NCBI GenBank assembly: GCA_002384935.1
Contig: DGCD01000010.1
Span: 1 to 64,000 of the forward strand
Direction: 5' to 3'
Length of the DNA: 64,000 bases
From: Pusillimonas sp. UBA3987
GTDB taxonomy: Bacteria > Pseudomonadota > Gammaproteobacteria > Burkholderiales > Burkholderiaceae_B
Shown here: positions 32,979 through 42,124 of the stretch, piece after piece
Layout: the number at the start of each line of letters is the position of its first letter
How positions within the stretch are numbered: the first letter of the stretch is position 1
The notes under the pieces: model-generated
What the model was told of the DNA's origin: nothing
What the model saw: only the letters and a program-made list of their open reading frames with translations
Database searches by the model: none
Translations under genes and position numbers: made by a program

Positions 32979-35104
32979 GTCGTGGCCTCGGTCATTTTGC
33001 CTCTTGTATTGCGCGCAGGGTGGGCGTCGATGAAATCGGGTAGTGCCTTGCCCTGGTTGGCTGAGCTCATTTCGTCGTCGCGCGTGACGCCGGGCGCCTT
33101 GTGAACAGCGTCGAGGAAGGCTTCATTCTGCGCACGGATATCGGCTGCGGGTATTGTTTCCTCGGTTTCGAGATTGAACGAGCTGCCGATGACAACGGCC
33201 CAGACCAAGACGAATCCAACGATGGCGAGCCACCAGATGTGCCAGATCAGGCCGAATGCGCTTGCGCAGGCGAACAGGCCTATAAGCGGCGCTATTGCAG
33301 AGTTGCGCGGCACGTGGATATCTTCATAGGCAGAGGGTGCCTGGTAGGCGGTGCCGTTCTGCTTGGCAGTAATGAAGGCATCCCGGGAGGATACGGTTGG
33401 CACGACTGCAAAGTTCCAGCTTGGCGCAGGAGAGGGAATCGACCACTCCAGTGAACGCCCATCCCAGGGATCACCCAGCGGTACCGCCAGCTCTTTGCGT
33501 CGCTTGACGGAAACGATGACCTGGGCGATGAGCAAGGCAGTTCCGGTAAGGATCATCAGTGCACCCAGCATGGCGATGGAGAACCACAGCAGATAGCCGG
33601 GATCCGACCATGTGGCGGTGCGTCGTGTTGCACCCATCATGCCAATCCAATAGAGCGGGAAGAAAGCCAGAAAGAAGCCGGGCGCCAGGAACCAGAACGC
33701 CTTGCGGCCCAGCCCTTCGTGCAGGCGAAAACCGAACGCTTTCGGAAACCAGAACTGTACCGCAGCAAACATGCCGAAAAGCACGCCGGGAATGATCACG
33801 TTATGAAAATGAGCGACAAGGAAAAGCGAATTGTGTACCTGAAAGTCGATTGTTGGGTTCGCCAGCAAGATGCCTGTGAAACCGCCAAGCACGAACATGA
33901 ACAGGAAGTTGACGTGGAACAGCATCGGAACTGTTAGCCGGATGCGGCCACGGTACATGGTTAGCAACCAGTCATAGATCTTCACCCCTGTCGGGATGCC
34001 GATCAGCATGGTGGCGATGCCGAAAGCGGCGTTTACGCTGGCGCTTTGGCCCATCGTGAAAAAGTGGTGTAGCCAGACACAGAACGAAAAGACGGCAATA
34101 CACATGGTTGCACCCACCAGCGAGGTGTACCCGTAGATGCGTTTGCCTGAAAAGGTCGACACCACTTCCGACCATACGCCAAACGCCGGGAGCACCAGAA
34201 TATATACCTCGGGGTGACCGAACAGCCAGAAAAGATTGGCGAAGTTCATCATGTTGCCGCCGTCTCCATTGGTGAAGAAATGGAAGTCGGCGTAGCGGTC
34301 TAACGCGAGCATCAGGCTTGCCACGGTAAGCGGCGCCATTGCGAAGATCATCAGGATGGAGGTGCAAAGCGTTGTCCAGGTGAACAATGGCATCCGGAAA
34401 AAATGCATGCCGGGACAGCGCTTCTTGTAGATGGTCACGGCAAAGTTGATGCCCGTGAGCGTAGAACCTATAGAACCCAGCGTGACGGCCCATATCCAGT
34501 AATCGACGCCTTCTCCGGGGTTGAATTCAATGCCGGTGTATGGGGGGTAGGCTGTCCAGCCGCCGGTTGAGAACTTGCCCACAACCAGGGAAATCATGAC
34601 CAGGATGGCACCTGCAACCGTCAGCATGAGCGAGATGGCATTGAGCCGTGGAAAACTGACGTCGCGCGCACCGATTTGCAGTGGCATTACGTAGTTCATC
34701 AGGCCCGTGATGAACGGCATGGCCACGAAGAAAATCATGATCGTGCCGTGCGTTGTGAAGAGTTGGCCAAAATGGTCTGCCGATAGGTATCCCGTACCAT
34801 CGTAGGCGGCCAATTGCTGCGATCGCATTACCGCGGCTTCAATAACAGCGCGCAGGAACATGATAATTGCCAGCACAATGTACATAATGCCGACTTTCTT
34901 GTGGTCGACACTGGTAAGCCAGTCGGTCCAGAGCGGCCGCCACCACTTCATGGCAGTGAGCAGTACCACCAAGCCGATGCCGCCCAGCACGACCAGGCTG
35001 CCGGCCCCCGAAGCAACGAATTCACTCGCAGAAGGGTTCTCGATCGCACCGGAAAAGACGAGAGAGTCCCATGTGAGTCGCCCGAATAGTGTTTCCCAGG
35101 TCAT
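32975..35104 (-). CDS. cyoB: Cytochrome bo3 ubiquinol oxidase subunit I
   Basis: 709 residues, the catalytic subunit: it oxidises ubiquinol, reduces O2 to water and pumps protons. Visible are the heme ligand His in FTTHGTIMIFF, the CuB/Tyr motif GHPEVY, WLHHFF with the CuB histidines, VAHFHNVIIPG with the heme ligands, GVKIYDW with the K-channel Lys, and GARDVSFP with the D-channel Asp. In the quinol site the equivalents of E. coli Arg71, His98 and Gln101 are present, but the Asp75 equivalent is Glu (LRAVIEAAVM). The C-terminus extends about 45 residues beyond the E. coli protein with a charged tail. It starts four bases before the cyoA stop. Confidence 0.95.
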   Translation of the reverse strand: MTWETLFGRLTWDSLVFSGAIENPSASEFVASGAGSLVVLGGIGLVVLLTAMKWWRPLWTDWLTSVDHKKVGIMYIVLAIIMFLRAVIEAAVMRSQQLAAYDGTGYLSADHFGQLFTTHGTIMIFFVAMPFITGLMNYVMPLQIGARDVSFPRLNAISLMLTVAGAILVMISLVVGKFSTGGWTAYPPYTGIEFNPGEGVDYWIWAVTLGSIGSTLTGINFAVTIYKKRCPGMHFFRMPLFTWTTLCTSILMIFAMAPLTVASLMLALDRYADFHFFTNGDGGNMMNFANLFWLFGHPEVYILVLPAFGVWSEVVSTFSGKRIYGYTSLVGATMCIAVFSFCVWLHHFFTMGQSASVNAAFGIATMLIGIPTGVKIYDWLLTMYRGRIRLTVPMLFHVNFLFMFVLGGFTGILLANPTIDFQVHNSLFLVAHFHNVIIPGVLFGMFAAVQFWFPKAFGFRLHEGLGRKAFWFLAPGFFLAFFPLYWIGMMGATRRTATWSDPGYLLWFSIAMLGALMILTGTALLIAQVIVSVKRRKELAVPLGDPWDGRSLEWSIPSPAPSWNFAVVPTVSSRDAFITAKQNGTAYQAPSAYEDIHVPRNSAIAPLIGLFACASAFGLIWHIWWLAIVGFVLVWAVVIGSSFNLETEETIPAADIRAQNEAFLDAVHKAPGVTRDDEMSSANQGKALPDFIDAHPARNTRGKMTEATT

Positions 35105-36072
35105 TGGTTCGCCTCCGCTTGATGATGGCCGTGGTGTTTGTTGTGGGTGCTGGCCATCTTGTGCTGCTCGGGCGCGAAGCTGGCAATGATCTTGTTGAAC
35201 AGGTCAGGGTCGAATGAGGAGTAGAGCACGGGTTCGTTGACGATCGACGGTTTGAGCAGGGTTTCGTACCCTTGCCAGTCAAGCTGCCCGGATGCCGTGC
35301 GTGTTTTTTCGGCCCAGGCGGCGAATGCGTCGTCGGTCATGACTTTGGTGCCAAATGATTGGGAGGCAAAGCCGGTGCCGTTATATTGCATGTTGCGGCC
35401 GACATAGGTACCGGGCTTATCGGCAATGAGGTTAAGTTTCGTCGACATGCCAGCCATTGTGTATATTTGCCCGGCCAGGCGGGGCACCATGAAAGACTGC
35501 ATGACGGTGCCGCTGGTTAGTGTCAGGGTGACCGGGCGCTTCTCCGGCAGGGCAAGCAAGTTGACCGTAGCGATGCCTTGCTCGGGATAAAGGAACAGGA
35601 ACTTCCAGTCGAGCGAAACAACCTGGATCTGAAGCGGATTTTCACCCAGTGGCGCGTAGGGGTCATACTTGTGCGTGTGGTTCCACAAGGCAATGCCCAG
35701 CGCGATAATGATCATGATGGGCAGCGCCCAGATGAACAATTCAACGCCCCAGTTGAATTCCCAATCGGGTTTGTACGCCCCGCGCGCGCCGCGACGATAG
35801 CGCAGCAAAATAATGGGGATCGCGATAAAGATGGGGATGATCACGACAACGAGCATGATCAGGCTGATGGTGCCGAAATGGGACAGTTGCGCAGCCGCTA
35901 CCGGGCCAGCCGGGTCCATGAAACCGCGAGACGATAACGATGCGGCGGATGTCCCGGCTTCTTGTGCCTGGGCAGCAGCTAGCACCCCCGGCAAAAGCAG
36001 CAATGCCGCGAGTGCGCGCAGCGAGGAGGAGAGACGCTTTTTATATAGACAGGCACTGAGCAGATCATTCAT
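35101..36072 (-). CDS. cyoA: Cytochrome bo3 ubiquinol oxidase subunit II
   Basis: 323 residues from ATG 36072; the frame stays open to 36261, but the extra 63 codons precede a normal signal peptide and a GAGGCGG site, so the shorter start is preferred. A signal peptide (about 1-36), two transmembrane helices (about 60-85 and 105-125) and a cupredoxin domain (about 140-260, with MVPRLAGQIYTMAGM and NMQYNGTGF) follow. The CuA cysteine ligands of cytochrome c oxidases are absent, as expected for a quinol oxidase. Unlike E. coli CyoA it shows no lipobox cysteine. It ends in a His-rich tail (HNKHHGHH). First gene of cyoABCD. Confidence 0.94.
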   Translation of the reverse strand: MNDLLSACLYKKRLSSSLRALAALLLLPGVLAAAQAQEAGTSAASLSSRGFMDPAGPVAAAQLSHFGTISLIMLVVVIIPIFIAIPIILLRYRRGARGAYKPDWEFNWGVELFIWALPIMIIIALGIALWNHTHKYDPYAPLGENPLQIQVVSLDWKFLFLYPEQGIATVNLLALPEKRPVTLTLTSGTVMQSFMVPRLAGQIYTMAGMSTKLNLIADKPGTYVGRNMQYNGTGFASQSFGTKVMTDDAFAAWAEKTRTASGQLDWQGYETLLKPSIVNEPVLYSSFDPDLFNKIIASFAPEQHKMASTHNKHHGHHQAEANQ

Positions 36073-36288
36073 CGTTGTGCCGCCTCTGGAATGCTGTTGT
36101 TTATTATGTAACGGTGGTTGTGCCACGCGCGAGATGATATGTACCTGATGCCAGACACGACGCTGCTGAAATGACTCAACATAAGTTCCCCTCAACCTTC
36201 CCTTACCGAAGGATACAAGATTTACATAAAGAGGGGCAATCCATTTCTTGTATGGATGCAAGGGAACGGCGGGACAGGCTTTGTTGTT

Positions 36289-37125
36289 TTATTTGGCTGT
36301 ACTTGCCAGCAGCAAATAATACCTAATCAATTCATTGCGGAAATGAATGCCTAACCGGTCGAAGGCGCGATTCCTGTATGTTTTTACCGTAGGCAGTTTT
36401 AAATCGAGGTCGTTGGCAATTCCTTCGTAGCTCATTCCCAGTACCGCTCGTGCCAGGACGTCAAGTTCGCGTTCTGTCAGATCACGACGATGCGTCTGGA
36501 ATGTAAGGCGAACGGAATCAACCGACATGGTATTGGTTAATTGCGACCGCTGTGACAGGGCAAGGTGGCGTCGAACCGCCGCCAGCAGGGCCGGCGCCAG
36601 CGCTTCGAATGTGGCCAGTTCATGGTCGCTGTACAAATGCTGGTCGTTATAGCGATAGAAATTCAAGGCGAAAATTTCGTTGTCTGACTCTGCTTCGACA
36701 ACCGAAAGGCGTTCACTCATGTCGAATTGCCGGTAGACTTTTTCGCGATGTATCGGGGTGGGTATTTCTTCGGCCGTTAAATGCGTGATGGCCGGGCTGC
36801 TTGCCTGCCCGCTGTCGAGGATAAAACTTTTGTCGGCCAGGTGAGGGCCCGATAGATAGGCACGCCAGCTGTCTGCGGTCGTGTCTTTTCGCTGGTAGGT
36901 GCTGGATAAGAACATGCACGGTTGCGTCCCGCCCACCCTGTATACCGACCAGCAGCCAACGGGTATCACCCGGTTTACCTGCTGCAGCACTTGTCGGGAA
37001 AAGCCTTCCACACCAATGCCTGTAACAATCTTGGCAACAGCGTCTTGTATGAGTGCGGCATCTGAGGCCGCGCCCTCGAGTCTCCATGCACGCATCTTGT
37101 TCTCCATGTTCTTGAATGCTGTCAT
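36289..37125 (-). CDS. LuxR-family transcriptional regulator
   Basis: 278 residues. The C-terminal LuxR helix-turn-helix (about 213-270) shows LTERELDVLARAVLGMSY, then GIANDLDLKLPTVKTYRNRAFDRLGI. The N-terminal 200 residues form a sensory domain without a recognisable receiver or autoinducer motif; related regulators sit beside fatty-acid or acyl-CoA gene clusters. It is divergent from the solute-binding protein at 37235, with 109 bp between the starts, so it most likely controls that operon. It also lies 216 bp upstream of cyoA on the same strand, but the gap makes co-transcription uncertain. Confidence 0.85.
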   Translation of the reverse strand: MTAFKNMENKMRAWRLEGAASDAALIQDAVAKIVTGIGVEGFSRQVLQQVNRVIPVGCWSVYRVGGTQPCMFLSSTYQRKDTTADSWRAYLSGPHLADKSFILDSGQASSPAITHLTAEEIPTPIHREKVYRQFDMSERLSVVEAESDNEIFALNFYRYNDQHLYSDHELATFEALAPALLAAVRRHLALSQRSQLTNTMSVDSVRLTFQTHRRDLTERELDVLARAVLGMSYEGIANDLDLKLPTVKTYRNRAFDRLGIHFRNELIRYYLLLASTAK

Positions 37126-37234
37126 CTTTTCGGATGACAGCTTTTTCTTTTTTGTTTACCTAGTATAAAGGCAGGCGGCAGACCACGCGTTAATCATGCG
37201 GTTTGCCCAAAAATAAACCAAAAGGAGACATGCA

Positions 37235-38416
37235 ATGCGTTTTCAATTTATCCGGAAGGCGTCATTCTGGCGTCAAACAATGATGGCTGGCGCAACTGCG
37301 TTTGCCGTCACAGCAAGTGTGCCAACTGCCGCAGAAGTGACCGTAGGCGTCATTCTGTCGTTGACAGGACCGGCTGCTTCGCTGGGTCAGCCGGCGGAGA
37401 ACACCGTCAAGCTATGGCCTAAAGAAATTGGCGGCGAGCAAGCCCGCGTCATCATCATGAACGATGGCAGTGATCCAACCGAAGCCGGTCGTCTGGCCTC
37501 GAAGTTGATTACCGAGGAAAACGTGGATGTGCTGGTTGGCTCTTCGATTACGCCGCCGTCCATCTCCATCATGGAGGTTGCCGGCCGCAATGAGACGCCA
37601 TTGGTATCGCTGGGTGGAGGCAATGCCATTATTGAGCCCCAGGAGGGCTCAAGAACCTGGGCGTTCAAGATTCCCGCGCCGGAAGCATTGTCGGTTGAAA
37701 GAGCGATCAAAGACATGAAAGTGCGCGATATCAAGCGCGTGGGTGTGATCGCGGTTACAACCGGTTATGGCGAAGGGTTCCTGAAGGCCTTCCAGGATCA
37801 GGCAAAGGAAGCAGGGATCGAGATTCCCGTTACCGCCCGGATTGGTGCTCAGGATATTTCGGCCACGACGCAGGCTCTGCAGGTGATGGCGGCCAAGCCA
37901 GACGCCGTTTATATTTTCAGTTTCGGTACGCCAGGCGCCACGCCGCAGTTGGAACTGGTTAAGCGCGGCTACAAGGGTACGATTTATCAAACACATGGCG
38001 TTGCCAATGCCGACTACATTCGCATCGGCGGAAAAGCGGTTGAAGGCACCCGGTTGGCGGTTGCGCCTGTTCTTGTTGCTGAACAATTACCGGATGATCA
38101 CCCCACCAAGAAAGCCGGCATGCAGTATGTGAACAAGTACGAGAACGAGCACGGCGCCGGTTCGCGTTCCCTGTTTGGCTCCACGGCATGGACTGCCTAC
38201 AGTATGTTGAATGCTGCGATTCCTGTTGCAATGGAAAAGGCACAACCGGGCACCCCCGAGTTTCGTCAGGCGCTGCGCGATGCACTGGAAAACATGGAAG
38301 AGGTCGTGAGCCCGGAAGGTCTTTTCAATATGAGCCCGGAAAACCACAACGGCCTGGATGAGCGTGGACAGGTCATGGTCAGCGTTGAAAATGGCAATTG
38401 GAAACTGGAGCAGTAA
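37235..38416 (+). CDS. Branched-chain amino-acid-type ABC substrate-binding protein
   Basis: 393 residues with a signal peptide (about 1-32, cleaving after TAA) and the two-lobed Peripla_BP_6 fold: VGVILSLTGPAASLGQP (about 36-52), VDVLVGSSITPPS (about 97), VGVIAVTTGYGEG (about 170) and YKGTIYQTHGVAN (about 245). LivK-like proteins of this type bind amino acids, amides, aromatic or other carboxylates in the periplasm. No ABC permease or ATPase gene is in the window, so it either works with a distant transporter or acts as a sensor component. An AAAGGAGA site lies before the ATG. The acyl-CoA ligase follows within a few bases. Confidence 0.92.
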   Translation: MRFQFIRKASFWRQTMMAGATAFAVTASVPTAAEVTVGVILSLTGPAASLGQPAENTVKLWPKEIGGEQARVIIMNDGSDPTEAGRLASKLITEENVDVLVGSSITPPSISIMEVAGRNETPLVSLGGGNAIIEPQEGSRTWAFKIPAPEALSVERAIKDMKVRDIKRVGVIAVTTGYGEGFLKAFQDQAKEAGIEIPVTARIGAQDISATTQALQVMAAKPDAVYIFSFGTPGATPQLELVKRGYKGTIYQTHGVANADYIRIGGKAVEGTRLAVAPVLVAEQLPDDHPTKKAGMQYVNKYENEHGAGSRSLFGSTAWTAYSMLNAAIPVAMEKAQPGTPEFRQALRDALENMEEVVSPEGLFNMSPENHNGLDERGQVMVSVENGNWKLEQ

Positions 38417-38421
38417 TCGTG

Positions 38422-40296
38422 ATGAGCAGTGTGATGTCCGTTTCCCGTGCTGATATTTCTGATCTGAACGACATCGTGGCGATGGAGCGAGAACCGTACG
38501 AGAAAGCGGTTCCGTTCCGTTCAACAGCGGCGTTGCTTGATTATGCCGCTGCTGCCTACGGTTCTCTCACTGCAGTGCACTTTCAGGAAGATGCGGATCC
38601 TGACGGCACCTATCTGACATGGTCTTTTGAGGCATTTCAACAGCAATGCATCCGTGCTGCTCATCTTTTCCGTTCATTGGGAGTGCAGCGCGAGGCGCCT
38701 GTTGCGCTGCTGGTGCCTCACATTCCTTCGTCGTTATTTGCCTTGTGGGGCGCGCAAATGGCGGGGTGCGCTTTTCCAATTAATTACTTGTTGGGCGCCG
38801 AGCATATTGCGCAGTTGCTGCGTAAAACCGGCACCCGTGTCTTGGTGACATTGGCACCTTGTGCCTCGTTGCCGATTAACGCCGAGGCGCACCGTGCGGC
38901 TGAATTGGCGGGTTGTGTTGAGCATGTTCTGGAAATTGATCCCAATGAGCGTAATCCGCGAACGGGGTCATTTCAGGCCCAGTTGTTGAAATATCCTGAT
39001 AGGGACAGCTTTCAGGATGAACTGACTCCGGACAGCACTGCGGCATTTTTTCACACAGGTGGCACCACGGGGTTGCCCAAGATTTTGCGGCATACCCATC
39101 GCAACGAAGTCCATACCAGTTGGTTTGCTGCGTTCTACTATGCCATGCAACCCGGTGACCGCGTATTGAACGGCTTTCCGTTGTTTCACGTTGCCGGTAC
39201 GTTTGTCTATGGGTTGGGGCCCTTGGCGGCAGGCGTGACACTGTTTTTGCCGACGCTTACCGGTTTGCGAAATCAGGATTTCATCAGGCATGCCTGGCAT
39301 TTTGCCGACAAATACGGAATTACCCATTTCGGCTGCGTGCCAACTGTTTTGTCTGCGTTATTGGGCGTGCCCAAGGCAGCGCAGCAGGCGAAAAATGTTC
39401 GTTGGGCTTTAACTGGCGGCTCGCCCCTGCCTACCGAGTTGGCTCAAAGATTTGAATCGCAGTGCGATATTTCAGTGCGCAACATCTTCGGTATGACCGA
39501 GTGTGCCGGGATCGTGTCGATTGAACCATGTATGGCGCCGCGCCATCCGGCTTCCGTTGGCGTGCGCCTGCCGTATTCCGAAGTCGTGGCGGTGCCGCTT
39601 GAATCGGCCTCAAGGTCGCATTTGAATGAGTTTTGCCAGCCTGGGGAAACCGGCATTATTGCCATCAGGGGCCCGCATGTCAGTAGCGGTTATCTGGATT
39701 CCGCTCAGGCCGAAGGCACTTTCACGCAAGATAATTGGTTGCTTTCCGGTGATTTGGGGCATGTCGACAAGGACGGTTATATTTATCTTACCGGTCGCAG
39801 CAAAGATTTGATTATCCGCAGCGGTCACAACATTGATCCGGGCATCATCGAAGAGGCGTTCCTGAAGCTTTCAGATGTCAGTACGTGTGCGGCGGTGGGC
39901 GAACCCGATGCCTATGCGGGCGAGTTGCCGGTTGTGTTCGTGACCTTGAAAGAGGGCGCCTCGTTGCCGCCTGACCAATTGCTGGAACTGGCTGCGCCGC
40001 ACGTGCCCGAGCGTCCCGCCGTGCCCAAGCGTGTCACGATTCTCGATACGATGCCCACCACGCCAATCGGGAAAATCTACAAACCAACTTTGAGGGCCAT
40101 GGCGGCACAAACGAAAATGATCGCTGTCATTCAGCCGCTGGGTTTGCCCGACGGCATTAAAGTGCAGTGTTCTGCCCAGACGCGCGGTGTGGTTGCTGAA
40201 ATTGCCATTCCAGCGTCATTCAGCGATGATCAGATTGCCCGACTGAAAGAAACAGTGGGGAGCTTGCCGTTGCAGATTGATTTTATTCACGGCTGA
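38422..40296 (+). CDS. Acyl-CoA synthetase (AMP-forming)
   Basis: 624 residues from ATG 38422, six bases after the previous stop; an in-frame Met at 38398 lies inside the upstream gene, and ATG 38434 is also possible. ANL-family motifs are all seen: P-loop FHTGGTTGLPK (about 210), FGMTEC (about 360), SGDLGHVDKDGYIYLTGRSKD (about 440-460, hinge Arg/Lys region) and the catalytic Lys of TPIGKIYKP (about 550). A roughly 60-residue extra tail (about 565-624) follows the usual end. It activates a carboxylic acid to its CoA thioester. With the neighbouring binding protein, hydratase and dehydrogenase it probably starts breakdown of an imported acid of unknown structure. Confidence 0.92.
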   Translation: MSSVMSVSRADISDLNDIVAMEREPYEKAVPFRSTAALLDYAAAAYGSLTAVHFQEDADPDGTYLTWSFEAFQQQCIRAAHLFRSLGVQREAPVALLVPHIPSSLFALWGAQMAGCAFPINYLLGAEHIAQLLRKTGTRVLVTLAPCASLPINAEAHRAAELAGCVEHVLEIDPNERNPRTGSFQAQLLKYPDRDSFQDELTPDSTAAFFHTGGTTGLPKILRHTHRNEVHTSWFAAFYYAMQPGDRVLNGFPLFHVAGTFVYGLGPLAAGVTLFLPTLTGLRNQDFIRHAWHFADKYGITHFGCVPTVLSALLGVPKAAQQAKNVRWALTGGSPLPTELAQRFESQCDISVRNIFGMTECAGIVSIEPCMAPRHPASVGVRLPYSEVVAVPLESASRSHLNEFCQPGETGIIAIRGPHVSSGYLDSAQAEGTFTQDNWLLSGDLGHVDKDGYIYLTGRSKDLIIRSGHNIDPGIIEEAFLKLSDVSTCAAVGEPDAYAGELPVVFVTLKEGASLPPDQLLELAAPHVPERPAVPKRVTILDTMPTTPIGKIYKPTLRAMAAQTKMIAVIQPLGLPDGIKVQCSAQTRGVVAEIAIPASFSDDQIARLKETVGSLPLQIDFIHG

Positions 40297-40324
40297 GGTG
40301 TAATTTAAGTTGGATGAGAATGTG

Positions 40325-41134
40325 ATGGCTCCTGTTTTGATTACTGATGTGGCCAATGGCGTTTTAACCATTACGCTAAACCGGCCTGAAGCGCGCAATG
40401 CGCTCAGCCCGGAGCTTTTATGCCGTCTGGTCGACGCGTTCGATGCATTCGAGGCAGATGCCAGTTTGCAGGTAGCCATTTTAACGGGGGCCGGGACACA
40501 GGCTTTCTGTTCAGGAGGCGATTTGGGCACGACCTTGCCCTTGTTCAGCGGCGCCCGTCGCCCGGCCGATGAATGGGATCAGCGGTTGTTAAACGACCCT
40601 AGGGTCCGATCTGTGGCTCCGTTGCGCGAGGATCCGCTGTGTAAGCCGGTCATTGCTGCAGTAAATGGCGTTTGCGTTGCTGCCGGGGCGGAAATCCTGT
40701 TGGGAACCGATATCCGGATCGCAACGCCTCAAGCTGTATTCGGATGGCCTGAGGTCAAACATGCGTTGATTCCTTTTGCCGGCACGCTGGCTCGCCTGCC
40801 ACGTCAGGTTTCATGGTGTCAGGCAATGGATTTGCTGCTTACTGGCGAAATGATCGGTGCGGAAAAAGCCTTGCAATTGGGGCTCATCAATGAAGTGGTG
40901 GCGTCAGAGCAGCTTTTGGAGCGCGCAACACAAATTGCGCGTCGGGTCGCGTCAAACGGACCATTGGCGGTCAGGGAAATCAAGCGTGTTGCGCGCGAGG
41001 CGCAGGACCAGCCTTTAGCTGATGCCTACGCGCTGGAAGATACCAGTTATAAAGCGATAATGGGCAGCGAAGATGCCCAGGAAGGGCCGCGCGCATTTAT
41101 GGAAAAGCGTAAGCCGGTTTTTCGCGGCCGTTAG
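40325..41134 (+). CDS. Enoyl-CoA hydratase/isomerase
   Basis: 269 residues from ATG 40325 (a TTG at 40310 is in frame). Crotonase fold with oxyanion-hole segments FCSGGDLG (about 65-72) and VNGVCVAAGAEILLGTD. Both catalytic glutamates are present, in GAEILL and GWPEVKHALIP. It hydrates or isomerises an unsaturated acyl-CoA. It sits between the acyl-CoA ligase and the SDR dehydrogenase with gaps of 28 and 15 bp, giving a ligase, hydratase, dehydrogenase set typical of a beta-oxidation-like pathway. Confidence 0.92.
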   Translation: MAPVLITDVANGVLTITLNRPEARNALSPELLCRLVDAFDAFEADASLQVAILTGAGTQAFCSGGDLGTTLPLFSGARRPADEWDQRLLNDPRVRSVAPLREDPLCKPVIAAVNGVCVAAGAEILLGTDIRIATPQAVFGWPEVKHALIPFAGTLARLPRQVSWCQAMDLLLTGEMIGAEKALQLGLINEVVASEQLLERATQIARRVASNGPLAVREIKRVAREAQDQPLADAYALEDTSYKAIMGSEDAQEGPRAFMEKRKPVFRGR

Positions 41135-41149
41135 TCTCGAGGGAAAAAA

Positions 41150-42025
41150 ATGATTGATTTACAAGGAAAGGTGGCCGTTGTCACGGGAAGCGGCCAGGGG
41201 CTGGGCTTGTCTGTCGCCCAGGCATTGGCAAAAGCGGGTGCAGCAGTGGTCGTCAATGACGTTGATGCCGATCGGGCTCAGACGGCGGTTGAGTTGATTA
41301 CTGCGGCTGGCGGGCGCGCAACGGCAGAAGTGGTGGCGGTTGGCAGCAGCGAGGCCGCCGACCGGTGTGTCGAGCGCGCTGTGTCTGCGTTCGGGCGTCT
41401 GGACATCATGGTGACCAATGCGGGGATCTTGCGCGACAAAGTACTTTGGAACATGAGTGATGCCGATTTCGATCAGGTCATTGAAACGCATTTGCGCGGG
41501 ACTTTTACCTGTGCTCGCGCAGCGGTGAAGCATTTCCGGGCCCGCAAAGAGGGCGGGCGTCTGATTTTGGTGTCCTCCCTTGCGGGTCAAAAGGGTAATT
41601 TCGGCCAGGGTAATTATGCCGCCGCGAAAGCCGGGATTGTGGGTTTTACCCGGACATGGGCAATGGAGTGTGCTCGCATGAACGTCACGGTCAATGCGGT
41701 ATTGCCGATGGCGCTAACGCAAATGGTCGCGTCAATTCCAGGCATGGAAAGCCATGTGGCTGCTGCCCAACGCGGGGAAAGCCTGCCCCCCGAGATAAGA
41801 ATGGGAATGGGCATGGGGTTGCCTCAGGAAGTCGCGCCGTTGTTTGTGTTTCTTGCCTCGGCGCAGGCACAGAATATTACCGGCCAGTGCATTGGCTTGG
41901 GCGGCGACAAGCTGGCCTTGTGGTCACACCCCGAGGAAATCAAAGTGGCCTACCAGCAAGGTGGCTGGGGTGCCGACGATATTGCCAACGTCTGGGATAA
42001 CGTGTTTGGCGCCTCCGGGGCGTAA
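41150..42025 (+). CDS. Short-chain dehydrogenase/reductase (3-hydroxyacyl-CoA type)
   Basis: 291 residues. Classical SDR with NAD(P) motif TGSGQGLG (about 12-19), NAG (about 90), catalytic Ser in ILVSSLAG (about 142) and YAAAK (Tyr/Lys about 155-159). NDVD after the second strand suggests NAD preference. Length and the C-terminal LGGDKLALWSHPEE stretch resemble the dehydrogenase unit of peroxisomal-type multifunctional enzymes, so oxidation of a 3-hydroxyacyl-CoA is plausible. Last gene of the operon begun at 37235; tig follows after 99 bp. Confidence 0.9.
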   Translation: MIDLQGKVAVVTGSGQGLGLSVAQALAKAGAAVVVNDVDADRAQTAVELITAAGGRATAEVVAVGSSEAADRCVERAVSAFGRLDIMVTNAGILRDKVLWNMSDADFDQVIETHLRGTFTCARAAVKHFRARKEGGRLILVSSLAGQKGNFGQGNYAAAKAGIVGFTRTWAMECARMNVTVNAVLPMALTQMVASIPGMESHVAAAQRGESLPPEIRMGMGMGLPQEVAPLFVFLASAQAQNITGQCIGLGGDKLALWSHPEEIKVAYQQGGWGADDIANVWDNVFGASGA

Positions 42026-42124
42026 ATAAGACCTTGCCTGTAACGTCGTGAACTTTCCGGTAAAATGGTCTGTTCCATTTGATTATTTGTCTTTCAATTT
42101 TTAAATCTTTTATATAGGTTCCTA

